From Nitrosospira multiformis (GTDB lineage Bacteria > Pseudomonadota > Gammaproteobacteria > Burkholderiales > Nitrosomonadaceae), in contig NZ_FOHI01000004.1 in NCBI RefSeq assembly GCF_900111585.1, positions 62,001-126,000 on the forward strand: a DNA stretch of 64,000 nucleotides, in the 5' to 3' direction. Positions within the stretch are counted from its first letter, which is position 1. Every line of letters starts with the position of its first letter. The notes under the pieces were generated by a model. It had not been told where the DNA came from. It saw nothing but the letters and a program-made list of their open reading frames with translations, and searched no databases. Positions 46,723-55,386 of this stretch are shown here, piece after piece. The position numbers and the translations under genes were made by a program.

Positions 46723-46745
46723 ATTTCGGCCGGGAAGGCCGAAAT
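46723..46745 (+). terminator. Hairpin after katE
   Basis: ATTTCGGCC-gggaa-GGCCGAAAT is a perfect 9-bp stem 16 bp after the katE stop. No T-tract follows, so termination is likely but not certain. Confidence 0.5.
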
Positions 46746-46793
46746 CCTTGGATTATTACGGCGAGTCTTGTAGCTTTATAGAATGTCGTCCTT

Positions 46794-46820
46794 GGAACAA
46801 ACAATTCGAATTGTTGTTCC
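46794..46820. promoter_or_regulatory. Long palindrome upstream of the MscS-type channel gene
   Basis: A perfect 16-bp core (AACAATTCGAATTGTT, 46800-46815) is extended by GGAACA/TGTTCC arms shifted by one base. It is a good candidate binding site for a dimeric repressor. Confidence 0.45.
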
Positions 46821-46904
46821 TGCCTCCCTGCATCAACAATTGTATCCATACCCGACCAATGTTCGATCGACTTGATCGACCTGGCAAACCAACACCGTTT
46901 TCCC

Positions 46905-49421
46905 ATGTCACTGAACAAAATCCTTACCTTTGTGGCAATCGGCATGCTGTTGCCGATTATTTCAGTAAATCAGGCTGGGGCGGAAGAACAAGCAACCCAA
47001 TCCACACTTACTCCCGCTCAAGCCAAGCGGACGTTATCGATTCTTCAGGACGATGCAAAGCGTGCGGAGCTCGAACAGACGTTAAGGGCAATCGCACAAG
47101 CCACGGCGGAAGCGCCACTGGCAAATACGTCAGACGAAGTTTCCGCGCCCGCTGCAACTTCTGATTCTGACCAATCTCCTGCTGCCGTACAAACCAATGG
47201 AGCCTCGTCATCCGGCGGCGCTTCACCGGCAGGAGGTGTTCCTATCGAAATCGCCAAGGGTGGACTTGTCGCCCAGGTATTCGATCTCATCGGCGAGCGG
47301 CTGCATGTCGTTGTGAATCAGTTACGGGCAGCCGTTCAAACACTTCTCCAAATAAGAACGGTGGGCGATTGGTGGCAGCACAATCTGGGTGTGCCGGAAC
47401 GCCGTGCCATTGTCCTGGAGGCATTATTGGAGGTTGCTCTCATACTTGGCGGGGGGCTAATTACCGAATGGGTACTGAGACGAACCTTGCGGCACCCGCG
47501 AAGAATGATCGAAGACCGTGCGGCAGTTCGCCAAAACGCGATTGACCGCCAAAAGGACGAGGAGGAAAGGGCGAAAGAAAAAGTAGGGCCGGAGAAGGAG
47601 GTGAACCAGGTCGCTCCTCATCTTCAATCCGCAACGAGCATGAGCATGCATGTTGCCCCTGGTACACGCAAGGCAACGGCTGTCGACAGGCATTGGAGCC
47701 TGTTGCGTCGCTTTCCATTTGCTCTGGGTTACTGGTTGCTCGAATTGGTTCCAGTGGGGGGGTTCGTGGCGGGAGCCACTCTGCTCCTGACTGCCTTCGG
47801 CGGAAGATCGTCAATATTCTACACAACCACGATTCCGCTCATCAGTGCTTATGCCACTACGCGAATCGCATTGAGTATCGGTCACCTCATGGCATCGCCA
47901 ATCGGCCAGCGCTTGCGCCTGATGCATATCAGTGACGAGGCGGCAAATTTCCTGAATCTCTGGCTGCGGCGCATTGTTATCGTCGCTGTTTTTGGTACTG
48001 CCATTGCCGATATCGCCCTTGAAACCGGAGCGACCCCCGACACTCATGACGCGCTTTCCAAACTGGTGGCTCTCGTTGTCCATATCATGCTGCTGATAAT
48101 GATTTTTCGCAGCCGCAAGGAAGTGGCAGCCGCGATCCGTGGTTCCGCCGAAAACAGCCAAGGCCTGGCCGGACTGCGGAGGCTGCTGGCTGATAGCTGG
48201 CTTTTCGTGGCAACGTTTTTTATCGTAGGCGCTTGGCTGTTGGGGTCGATGGGAACGGAAAATGGGTTTCAGCAGGTGCTCCACATCTTTGCGCTATCAG
48301 CCGTGGTTATTATCAGCGCGAGCCTTGCGTCGATTTTTGTTCTTGGCGCGCTCGACCGCGCATTCATTGCCGACCGGAAAAATACGCCGGAGCAGCAAGG
48401 ACAGCAGTTGTTCGAAGGATCAGCCGAAGCTGGAACAAAAAGCCCCTATCATCTGCTGATACATCGTGCGGTCTCATTGTTGATCGCTGTTGTTACCGGG
48501 CTCGTATTGCTTCGGGTTTGGGGGGTGGATACTTTATCCTGGTTTGAAAGTGGATCAGTTGGCCGGCGTGTGGCTTCGGCGGTTGTTACAATCACGGTTA
48601 CCTGTGCTTTGGCACTGGCGGCATGGGAGTCATTGAATACTGCAATCTGCCGACGCATCGATCGTTGGGGGAAGGCTGGCGATATTGCTCGTGCTGCCCG
48701 CCTGCGTACCCTCCTGCCTATGCTGCGCACAACCATGTCCGCTGTCTTTATCATGATAGTGCTGCTTGCAGCACTGGATGAACTCGGCATTACCATTGCG
48801 CCCCTGTTGGCCGGTGCGAGTATCATCGGAGTTGCATTGGGTTTTGGTTCACAGAAGCTGGTGCAGGATTTCATCACCGGAATTTTCCTGCTCATGGAAA
48901 ATGCCATCCAGGTTGGCGACTTCATCACAGTGGCTGATCTTTCAGGATCGGTCGAGCATTTGTCGATTCGCACTGTCCGGTTGCGCGCCCCGGACGGGTC
49001 ACTGCATGTGGTTCCGTTCAGCTCGGTTTCAACCGTTACCAATACCAATCGCGGTCTTGGGAATGCTTCGATCAGGGTCAGCGTGACCGCTGATTCAGAT
49101 GTGGAAAAGGTATTTGCTGCTATCAGGAGTGTGGTCGATGATATGCGAACCGATCCACGTTTCAACGACCTCATCCTGTCGGAAGCCGATATCTGGGGTG
49201 TCGACCAGATGGATGGGTTCATGATTACCATTCTTGGGCAGATACGGACTCTGGATAAAGGCCGATGGCCAGTACAGCGCGGCTTCAACTTACGGATTCT
49301 GGAGCGTTTCCGTGAATCGAACATCCGGTTCGTCAATCCTCAGGAGCGGCAGGTAGTGATGGAGAGTAACGAAATCCAAGGTGGCAGCGAGTCATCTAAG
49401 CCCGGCATTCAAACCCCGTAA
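46905..49421 (+). CDS. MscS-family mechanosensitive channel (YbiO-like)
   Basis: An 838-residue membrane protein with a signal peptide (MSLNKILTFVAIGMLLPIISVNQAGAEE), a periplasmic helical region and about ten transmembrane segments. The last membrane segment and beta domain are classic MscS: ITIAPLLAGASIIGVALGFGSQKLVQDFITGIFLLMENAIQVGDFI, then LRAPDGSLHVVPFSSVSTVTN. It would release solutes on hypo-osmotic shock. The ATG is chosen because it begins the signal peptide; the frame extends 11 codons to a TTG. Size and layout resemble E. coli YbiO more than YggB. Confidence 0.9.
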   Translation: MSLNKILTFVAIGMLLPIISVNQAGAEEQATQSTLTPAQAKRTLSILQDDAKRAELEQTLRAIAQATAEAPLANTSDEVSAPAATSDSDQSPAAVQTNGASSSGGASPAGGVPIEIAKGGLVAQVFDLIGERLHVVVNQLRAAVQTLLQIRTVGDWWQHNLGVPERRAIVLEALLEVALILGGGLITEWVLRRTLRHPRRMIEDRAAVRQNAIDRQKDEEERAKEKVGPEKEVNQVAPHLQSATSMSMHVAPGTRKATAVDRHWSLLRRFPFALGYWLLELVPVGGFVAGATLLLTAFGGRSSIFYTTTIPLISAYATTRIALSIGHLMASPIGQRLRLMHISDEAANFLNLWLRRIVIVAVFGTAIADIALETGATPDTHDALSKLVALVVHIMLLIMIFRSRKEVAAAIRGSAENSQGLAGLRRLLADSWLFVATFFIVGAWLLGSMGTENGFQQVLHIFALSAVVIISASLASIFVLGALDRAFIADRKNTPEQQGQQLFEGSAEAGTKSPYHLLIHRAVSLLIAVVTGLVLLRVWGVDTLSWFESGSVGRRVASAVVTITVTCALALAAWESLNTAICRRIDRWGKAGDIARAARLRTLLPMLRTTMSAVFIMIVLLAALDELGITIAPLLAGASIIGVALGFGSQKLVQDFITGIFLLMENAIQVGDFITVADLSGSVEHLSIRTVRLRAPDGSLHVVPFSSVSTVTNTNRGLGNASIRVSVTADSDVEKVFAAIRSVVDDMRTDPRFNDLILSEADIWGVDQMDGFMITILGQIRTLDKGRWPVQRGFNLRILERFRESNIRFVNPQERQVVMESNEIQGGSESSKPGIQTP

Positions 49422-49630
49422 ACATTCGATTGCTTTCAATTTTAGAACGACTGCATGGAAATAAAGAGAACAAAGGGAATTCTTCCAGGGAAGGGGCATG
49501 ACAGGCAAGGGATAGTTCAGCATGAGTGCGTTAGCGAACAGAGAGGAATGCCTGTTGTTTTTAAAATAACTTCTAAATTGATTAAGTTGAGAAAGATGCA
49601 AGAGAGATATTAATCTAGCAGGAGAATAGC

Positions 49631-50047
49631 ATGAGGTATGAACGATATGAACATAACGCGCAGGGGTTGGACAAAGTTATAGATGGGACGGGCCCTATGC
49701 CCCGGTTTATGGGTGCGACATGGCCAATAGGAGAGGGCGTCTACAATAACAAAGGCGAGAAACTGGGTGACATCAAGGAAGTCATGCTGGACGTGGAAGA
49801 GGGCTGCGTGGCCTACGCTGTATTATCTTTTGGAGGATTCCTCGGAGTCGGCGACAAGCTCTTCGCAGTGCCTTGGAAGATGCTGACATTGAAGCTGGAA
49901 GCGCTGGATAAGCGTTTCATACTCGACGTGGAGAAGGAACGTCTGGAATCAGCACCCGGTTTCGACAAGGACAACTGGCCCGATATGGCTGATGAATCGT
50001 GGAACAACCAGGTTAACGCATATTATGATAACCAGCGCGTTGGATGA
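49631..50047 (+). CDS. PRC-barrel domain protein
   Basis: A 138-residue protein. The PRC barrel covers about 33-105: PIGEGVYNNKGEKLGDIKEVMLDVEEGCVAYAVLSFGGFLGVGDKLFAVPWKML is the usual signature. The tail is acidic and Trp/Asn-rich. PRC-barrel proteins of this free-standing type accompany stress genes in many proteobacteria; the molecular role is unknown. GCAGGAG gives a clear ribosome site. The 200 bp upstream hold no gene. Confidence 0.85.
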   Translation: MRYERYEHNAQGLDKVIDGTGPMPRFMGATWPIGEGVYNNKGEKLGDIKEVMLDVEEGCVAYAVLSFGGFLGVGDKLFAVPWKMLTLKLEALDKRFILDVEKERLESAPGFDKDNWPDMADESWNNQVNAYYDNQRVG

Positions 50048-50103
50048 TGGAAATCCTGGCAGCGTTTGCTCTTCACTTGCAGCAGTAAATAGTGAGGGAC
50101 TAC

Positions 50104-50631
50104 ATGGAGAATAATAGAGGTATCCTGAAGCGGGCCGTAATATCCGGAACGGTGAGCAGTTTTGCAACAGCAGGTGTCGCTTCGTTCGCCGGAAAACATG
50201 AAAATGGCTCTTATGCGGCACCTCTAAACGCAACGAGCCATATTATCTGGGGGGAGGAGGCCGCTTACCATGACCGCCCATCGCTAAAATATACCCTGAC
50301 GGGTTTTCTCTTGAATCACGCGTCCACCATTTTCTGGGCTTCATTTTACGAGAAACTGTTTGGCCGACACGGTACCAGGCAGCGCATGCGAACGCTTCCT
50401 TTCACTGTATCCCCTGGACCGGTGTCTCTCGTCAAACCCGTTTGCCGCGGAGCCGCAGTAGCAGCTGCGGCTTACATTATTGATTATCACCTCATTCCAA
50501 AGCGGTTTACGCCAGGATTCGAAAAGCGTGTTTCAGGAAAATCTTTAACCGCAATTTTCGCCGCGCTTGCAGTCGGCCTTGCTGCGCGCGACATGATCGA
50601 TGCGGGAGTCGAATTTCATAAACGGCGCTGA
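50104..50631 (+). CDS. Hypothetical membrane protein
   Basis: A 175-residue protein starting MENNRGILKRAVISGTVSSFATAGVASF, chosen because GAGGGA lies 7 bases before this ATG; a GTG four codons earlier is possible. It has three or four hydrophobic segments (about 10-30, 60-85, 120-140, 155-172). ATSHIIWGEEA and LLNHASTIFWASFYEKLFG look like conserved membrane-edge motifs, but I do not recognise the family. It lies 56 bp after the PRC-barrel gene and is likely cotranscribed. Confidence 0.65.
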   Translation: MENNRGILKRAVISGTVSSFATAGVASFAGKHENGSYAAPLNATSHIIWGEEAAYHDRPSLKYTLTGFLLNHASTIFWASFYEKLFGRHGTRQRMRTLPFTVSPGPVSLVKPVCRGAAVAAAAYIIDYHLIPKRFTPGFEKRVSGKSLTAIFAALAVGLAARDMIDAGVEFHKRR

Positions 50632-50650
50632 TTTAAGAATCTCTTAAATC
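50630..50650. terminator. Bidirectional hairpin between convergent genes
   Basis: GATTTAAGA-atc-TCTTAAATC is a perfect 9-bp stem whose arms contain the stop codons of both convergent genes. Confidence 0.55.
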
Positions 50651-51931
50651 TCTCGCAAGACGAATTCCGGAAAACTGCCAGCATGTATCCGCAGGGAAGA
50701 AATTACGAAAACTTGCCCGTATCCGCTCTTTTGGAATCGCGCATGATCCACCGCGCAGCACATACTGGTTCACCATAGACCGGCTGTTATATTCGCCTAC
50801 CGCCTCATCCCAGACAAAGGACATCGGTTCGTTCTCGTTTGGTTTTGCAGGATTGTAACCCGGATAAGGGGAGTAGCTCGACTGCGTCCATTCCCAGGCA
50901 TCACCATAGAGTTGAGCGAGGTCCCCGGTATTTGCAGATGGCGTAGCCCCGCCTGCGGAGGAGGGATGAAAACGGTTGTTATCAGCGAAGCACCCTTCTA
51001 TTTCCTGTTGAGAAGCAGCATTTTCCCATTCAGCTTCCGTGGGGAGCCTGGCGCCTGCCCATCGCCCGAAGGCATCGGCTTCGTAGAAGGACACATGAAT
51101 GACCGGCAGATTCAGGTCCAGTGGCATGGCACCGCTGAGGGTGAATTCCTCCCATCCCTGATCGCTTTCCCGCCAGTAAAGAGGATGCGGCCGGCGGTTG
51201 GCTTTCATCCAGTCCCATCCTTCGGAAAGCCACAGGCCAGGATTGTCATATCCGCCGGCCTTCATGAATTCGAGGTATTCGCGATTGGTGACAAGCCGGG
51301 ATGCGAGCTGGTAGGGTTCCAGGTATTGCTTGTGACGGGGGGATTCATTGTCGTAGCTGAACTCGTCTCCCTTATAGCCTATTTCAACGAGACCTCCGTC
51401 AAAACGACACCATTCGAGGGGCGGAGGGACAGGGGAATCAAGGAGCGGATGGCTATTATAGGTAGGGTTCAAAGGGCTTTGGGAAAGCAGATGCTTGACA
51501 TCGGCCAGCATAAGTTCCTGGTGCTGCTGCTCATGATGCATTCCCAGCACCGCGAGCATGCGCAGCATTTCGTCTTCTTCCGAGCGTTTCAGGACCTGCT
51601 TCATACGTTCGTTGACGTTATTGCGGTATTCTCGAGTCAAGGACAAGGACGGGCGGGTGAACAGCCCGCGTTTCGGATCAGGGTGGGTCTGACCTGATTT
51701 ATTGTACGAGCTGAACATCGTGAGAAAAGCCGGGTGAAAAGGCGTGAAGGACTTTTCGTAGTGCTGCAATACAAACTTCTCAAAAAACCATGAAGCATGC
51801 CCCAGATGCCACTTTACCGGACTTGCCTCGGGCATGGATTGTACACAGCAGTCCTCGTCGATCAGTGGCTCGATCAGACTCAAGGTCCGGTCGCGGATCG
51901 AGGAATATTTTACGTACAACGGCGTTGTCAT
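50633..51931 (-). CDS. egtB: Ergothioneine biosynthesis sulfoxide synthase EgtB
   Basis: A 432-residue non-heme iron enzyme that joins cysteine or gamma-glutamylcysteine to hercynine with O2. The N-terminal DinB-like domain supplies the iron ligands: His in KWHLGHASWFFE (42/45) and the HxxxHxE set H133-EQQ-H137-Q-E139. The formylglycine-generating-enzyme-like domain follows from about 175 (LPTEAEWENAA; GDAWEWTQSSY; VLRGGSCAIPKERIRASFRNF). EgtD, which makes the hercynine substrate, is not in the window. The nearest downstream gene is convergent, so egtB is monocistronic here. Confidence 0.92.
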   Translation of the reverse strand: MTTPLYVKYSSIRDRTLSLIEPLIDEDCCVQSMPEASPVKWHLGHASWFFEKFVLQHYEKSFTPFHPAFLTMFSSYNKSGQTHPDPKRGLFTRPSLSLTREYRNNVNERMKQVLKRSEEDEMLRMLAVLGMHHEQQHQELMLADVKHLLSQSPLNPTYNSHPLLDSPVPPPLEWCRFDGGLVEIGYKGDEFSYDNESPRHKQYLEPYQLASRLVTNREYLEFMKAGGYDNPGLWLSEGWDWMKANRRPHPLYWRESDQGWEEFTLSGAMPLDLNLPVIHVSFYEADAFGRWAGARLPTEAEWENAASQQEIEGCFADNNRFHPSSAGGATPSANTGDLAQLYGDAWEWTQSSYSPYPGYNPAKPNENEPMSFVWDEAVGEYNSRSMVNQYVLRGGSCAIPKERIRASFRNFFPADTCWQFSGIRLARDLRDS

Positions 51932-52124
51932 GGCAGTCCTCCGAAGGATAGCGATCTACACCCAGAACACTTGGACAGTTCGATGTTCTAATCAGGATGA
52001 AAGGGCTTTATTCCCGGCAAGCTTACAAGGGGGATGCTGTAATAGCAACGAGCCAGTTTGTGCAGCTTGCTTGTGAAGTCGCCAAGTCGTTTGATGTCAA
52101 TCTGCTTCCAGCATAAGGAAATAA

Positions 52125-53822
52125 ATGAGCCAAAGCAATCTTCAGAGGAGTATGCCGATCGTCACGCTGTTAGATCTGTCCGATGCACGGTTCGATAACC
52201 GCTTTGTGCGCGAGCTACCGGGCGATCCGGAAACGCGGAATGTTCCCCGTCAGGTGCTCAATGCCGGTTATACACGTGTGAGTCCTACGCCTGTTCGCTC
52301 ACCGCGACTCCTCGCCTGGGCGGATGCAGTCGGCGAAATGCTGGGTATTGCCCGGCCGGCATCTCCAGTTTCGCCAGCAGTGGAAGTGCTTGCCGGTAAC
52401 AGAATCCTTCCGTGTATGCAGCCTTATGCAGCACGTTATGGCGGACACCAGTTCGGACACTGGGCAGGGCAGCTTGGCGATGGGCGTGCCATCACTTTGG
52501 GGGAATTGATCAGCCCAAACGATAAGCGCTACGAGCTACAACTCAAGGGTGCAGGGAAAACACCCTATTCGCGCACCGCGGATGGACGTGCGGTCCTGCG
52601 TTCTTCCGTACGCGAGTTTCTGTGCAGTGAGGCGATGCACTCCCTCGGGGTGCCTACTACGCGGGCATTGAGCCTGGTTGCGACAGGGGAACCGGTGATA
52701 CGAGATATGTTTTACGATGGGCATCCGGAAGCGGAACCTGGCGCGATCGTCTGCCGCGTCTCGCCCTCGTTCCTGCGCTTTGGCAATTTCGAGATACTTG
52801 CTGCCCAGAAGGAGCCAGAACTTCTCAGGCAACTCGCCGACTTCGTGATAGGCGAACATTTTCCGGAACTGGCCTCGTCCTATAGGGCACCTGAAGTTTA
52901 TGCGAAATGGTTCGAGGAGATTTGTCGTCGCACAGGTCTCCTCACCGCGCACTGGATGCGGGTCGGTTTCGTCCACGGCGTGATGAATACGGACAATATG
53001 TCCATATTGGGGCTGACGATAGACTATGGTCCTTATGGGTGGCTCGAAGGTTTCGATCTGCACTGGACGCCTAATACCACCGACGCACAGGGGCGGCGTT
53101 ATTGCTATGGTAACCAGCCCAAGATTGCGCAATGGAATTTAACTCGCCTGGCCGGCGCGTTGACGCCACTGATCGAGGATGACGCTGCGCTGGAGCATGG
53201 ATTGGCAGTCTTTGGTGAAACATTCAATAACACATGGAGTGCCATGCTGGCCGCCAAGCTCGGGTTGGCTTCACTCGAACACTCCGACGATGACTCGCTT
53301 TTGAGCGACCTATTCGAAACGCTGCAGCAGGTTGAGACGGATATGACGTTGTTCTTTCGTTGCCTGATGAACATTCCCCTGAATCCGATTTCCGGAGACA
53401 GGGCAGCAACTTCCCATGCTCCAGAGAGCCTGGAAAGTGTGGATCAAATGAACGACCATGGACTGGTCGAGCTCTTCCGCCCGGCATTTTACGACGCGCA
53501 CCAGGCATTTTCCCATGCGCACCTCACACGACTGGCTGGCTGGCTGCGACGCTATATCGCAAGGGTGCGCCAGGAAGGAGAACCCGAGGGTCTGCGTTAC
53601 CATCGCATGAGCCGTGCAAATCCCAAATATGTACTACGCAACTATCTCGCACAGCAGGCAATAGAAGCACTGGAGCGGGGGGACGATTCCGTGATAATAC
53701 GGTTGATGGAAGTACTGAAGCACCCCTATGACGAACAGCCCGAGCAGGAAGATCTTGCAGCAAGACGCCCAGAGTGGGCGCGTAATAAGCCCGGCTGTTC
53801 CGCTTTGTCGTGCAGCTCCTGA
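52125..53822 (+). CDS. selO: Protein adenylyltransferase SelO (YdiU)
   Basis: A 565-residue pseudokinase-fold enzyme that transfers AMP to Ser, Thr or Tyr of redox-linked proteins. The pieces RYGGHQFGHWAGQLGDGRA, LKGAGKTPYSRTADGRAVLRSSVREFL, and VHGVMNTDNMSILGLTIDYGP (with the metal-binding Asp residues) are all intact. The C-terminus is RPEWARNKPGCSALSCSS. The penultimate-region Cys corresponds to the redox residue that is selenocysteine in animal SelO. Length is slightly above the usual 480-550. AAGGAAAT lies before the ATG. It is divergent from egtB. Confidence 0.93.
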   Translation: MSQSNLQRSMPIVTLLDLSDARFDNRFVRELPGDPETRNVPRQVLNAGYTRVSPTPVRSPRLLAWADAVGEMLGIARPASPVSPAVEVLAGNRILPCMQPYAARYGGHQFGHWAGQLGDGRAITLGELISPNDKRYELQLKGAGKTPYSRTADGRAVLRSSVREFLCSEAMHSLGVPTTRALSLVATGEPVIRDMFYDGHPEAEPGAIVCRVSPSFLRFGNFEILAAQKEPELLRQLADFVIGEHFPELASSYRAPEVYAKWFEEICRRTGLLTAHWMRVGFVHGVMNTDNMSILGLTIDYGPYGWLEGFDLHWTPNTTDAQGRRYCYGNQPKIAQWNLTRLAGALTPLIEDDAALEHGLAVFGETFNNTWSAMLAAKLGLASLEHSDDDSLLSDLFETLQQVETDMTLFFRCLMNIPLNPISGDRAATSHAPESLESVDQMNDHGLVELFRPAFYDAHQAFSHAHLTRLAGWLRRYIARVRQEGEPEGLRYHRMSRANPKYVLRNYLAQQAIEALERGDDSVIIRLMEVLKHPYDEQPEQEDLAARRPEWARNKPGCSALSCSS

Positions 53823-54019
53823 GCATGTTTATTGGATGACGACGTGCTTCTGATGTAGGACCGGGAGTTGCAGTGGAAAGAAGGACATGTGCGCTTCTTT
53901 TTTATAAAAAGCACGAAAACCAATGGGAAGCTTGCGATGTGGCTCGAAGACCGGTTTCCATACCTGCTCAACATTTGGTGCTAACGCTCCTCTCATCTGA
54001 AATAAATAACAACTAGATC

Positions 54020-55219
54020 ATGAGTGCTGTGCCCGAAAAGCTGCTTCCTGAAAGACTGGAAGGGGGATCAGAGGAAGGTTCTCCCGGCACTTCCACTCAG
54101 GCGATAGATGAGGAAGCTGCGGCGCTTCGCGCTTTACCTCGTTTTGGGACAGCTATCGCACTCTGGATAATCGCACTGGTTGCACTGCTAGGAGGTCTGC
54201 ATTTTGCGCAGACCTTTTTTGTTCCCTTGCTGTTCGGCATTCTCGTGAGTAACGCGTTAAGTCCTGTGGTTGATTGGCTTGAGCGCTGCCGTATCCCTCG
54301 CGTACTCGGGGCTGCGCTTGTGCTTGTTGTTCTGCTTGGCGGCGTTTCATGGGTAACTCTATCCTTGAGCGGTGATGCAGGTCTCATAGTGGAAAAGCTT
54401 CCTGAGGTTGCGCACAAATTGCGGCATAGTCTGAGAACTCTGCGAGCCGACGGTCCAACCGTATTGCAGCAGGTCGAGAAAGCGGCGAAAGAGCTTGAGA
54501 AAGCGGCGGTAGATGCGGGGTTGAAATCGCCCGCGGCGGCGGTGGTTATTACAAGCCAGCCGGAAGATGGCGCATGGGTGAAGGATTTTCTACTCAAGCA
54601 GTCCGCGTTGTTGGTTTCGTTTGCCGCGCAAATGCCGGTCGTGTTGCTGCTGACCTATTTCCTGTTGGCGGCAGGAACACATTTTCGCCGTAAGCTCATA
54701 AAACTGGTCGGGCCATCGCTGACACGCAAGAAGGATGCAGTTCGAATACTGGAGGAAGTGCATTTACAGGTCCAGCGCTACCTGCTTGTCTTGATCATAT
54801 CGAATACTTTGATCGCCGTACTCACCTGGGGGGCATTCGAATTGTATGGATTGGAACACGCCGGAGTGTGGGGGGTCGCTGCCGGGGTATTACGTTTTGT
54901 TCCTTACCTCGGGACGATCATTATCCTGCTGGCAAGCGGTATAGCAGGCTTGCAGCAATTTGGTTCCCTTCCGCTTGCGCTCGCGATAGCGGCGACAACA
55001 GTTTTCATTTCCGGCTCCATTGGAATGTTGTTCGGCACTTGGGTGCAGGGAAGATTTGCGCGGGTGAATGAGGCGGTGCTGTTCATCGTGCTGTTATTTT
55101 TTGGCTGGCTGTGGGGAGTGGCTGGCTTGCTTCTGGGGGCGCCGCTATTGGCCGTCGCAAAAGTGGTTTGCGACCGCATCGAATCGCTCAAACCTGTGGG
55201 TGAAATGCTGGGGCGATAG
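54020..55219 (+). CDS. AI-2E family (PerM/YhhT-like) transporter
   Basis: A 399-residue membrane protein with about eight helices. FVPLLFGILVSNALSPVVDWLER near residue 70 and LRFVPYLGTIIILLASGIAGL near 293 are the family signatures. A soluble helical segment (about 130-190, rich in KAAKELEKAA) lies between helices 3 and 4. The family is named for TqsA/AI-2 export, but many members are Na+/H+ antiporters or have no assigned substrate. The first 38 residues are acidic and disordered. It is a single gene; no luxS or lsr context is present. Confidence 0.85.
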   Translation: MSAVPEKLLPERLEGGSEEGSPGTSTQAIDEEAAALRALPRFGTAIALWIIALVALLGGLHFAQTFFVPLLFGILVSNALSPVVDWLERCRIPRVLGAALVLVVLLGGVSWVTLSLSGDAGLIVEKLPEVAHKLRHSLRTLRADGPTVLQQVEKAAKELEKAAVDAGLKSPAAAVVITSQPEDGAWVKDFLLKQSALLVSFAAQMPVVLLLTYFLLAAGTHFRRKLIKLVGPSLTRKKDAVRILEEVHLQVQRYLLVLIISNTLIAVLTWGAFELYGLEHAGVWGVAAGVLRFVPYLGTIIILLASGIAGLQQFGSLPLALAIAATTVFISGSIGMLFGTWVQGRFARVNEAVLFIVLLFFGWLWGVAGLLLGAPLLAVAKVVCDRIESLKPVGEMLGR

Positions 55220-55386
55220 CGTTGAGTATCCCCTTTGGAGTTGTTATGACGGAGGGTGGCAAGAAATATATAAAACGATAGTATTGCCGCTTTCCGATAT
55301 TTTACATCTCGCGCCTGAAATCCAGCCAAAAGGTGTACGGCATCAGGAGACTGCGTGAACCAGATCGATCGGAATATACCATCGTG

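Noticed and set aside
48449-49336. 295-codon open frame antisense to the MscS-type gene
   Set aside because: Ser/Arg/Ile-rich shadow with no motif; the channel gene has clear MscS signatures.
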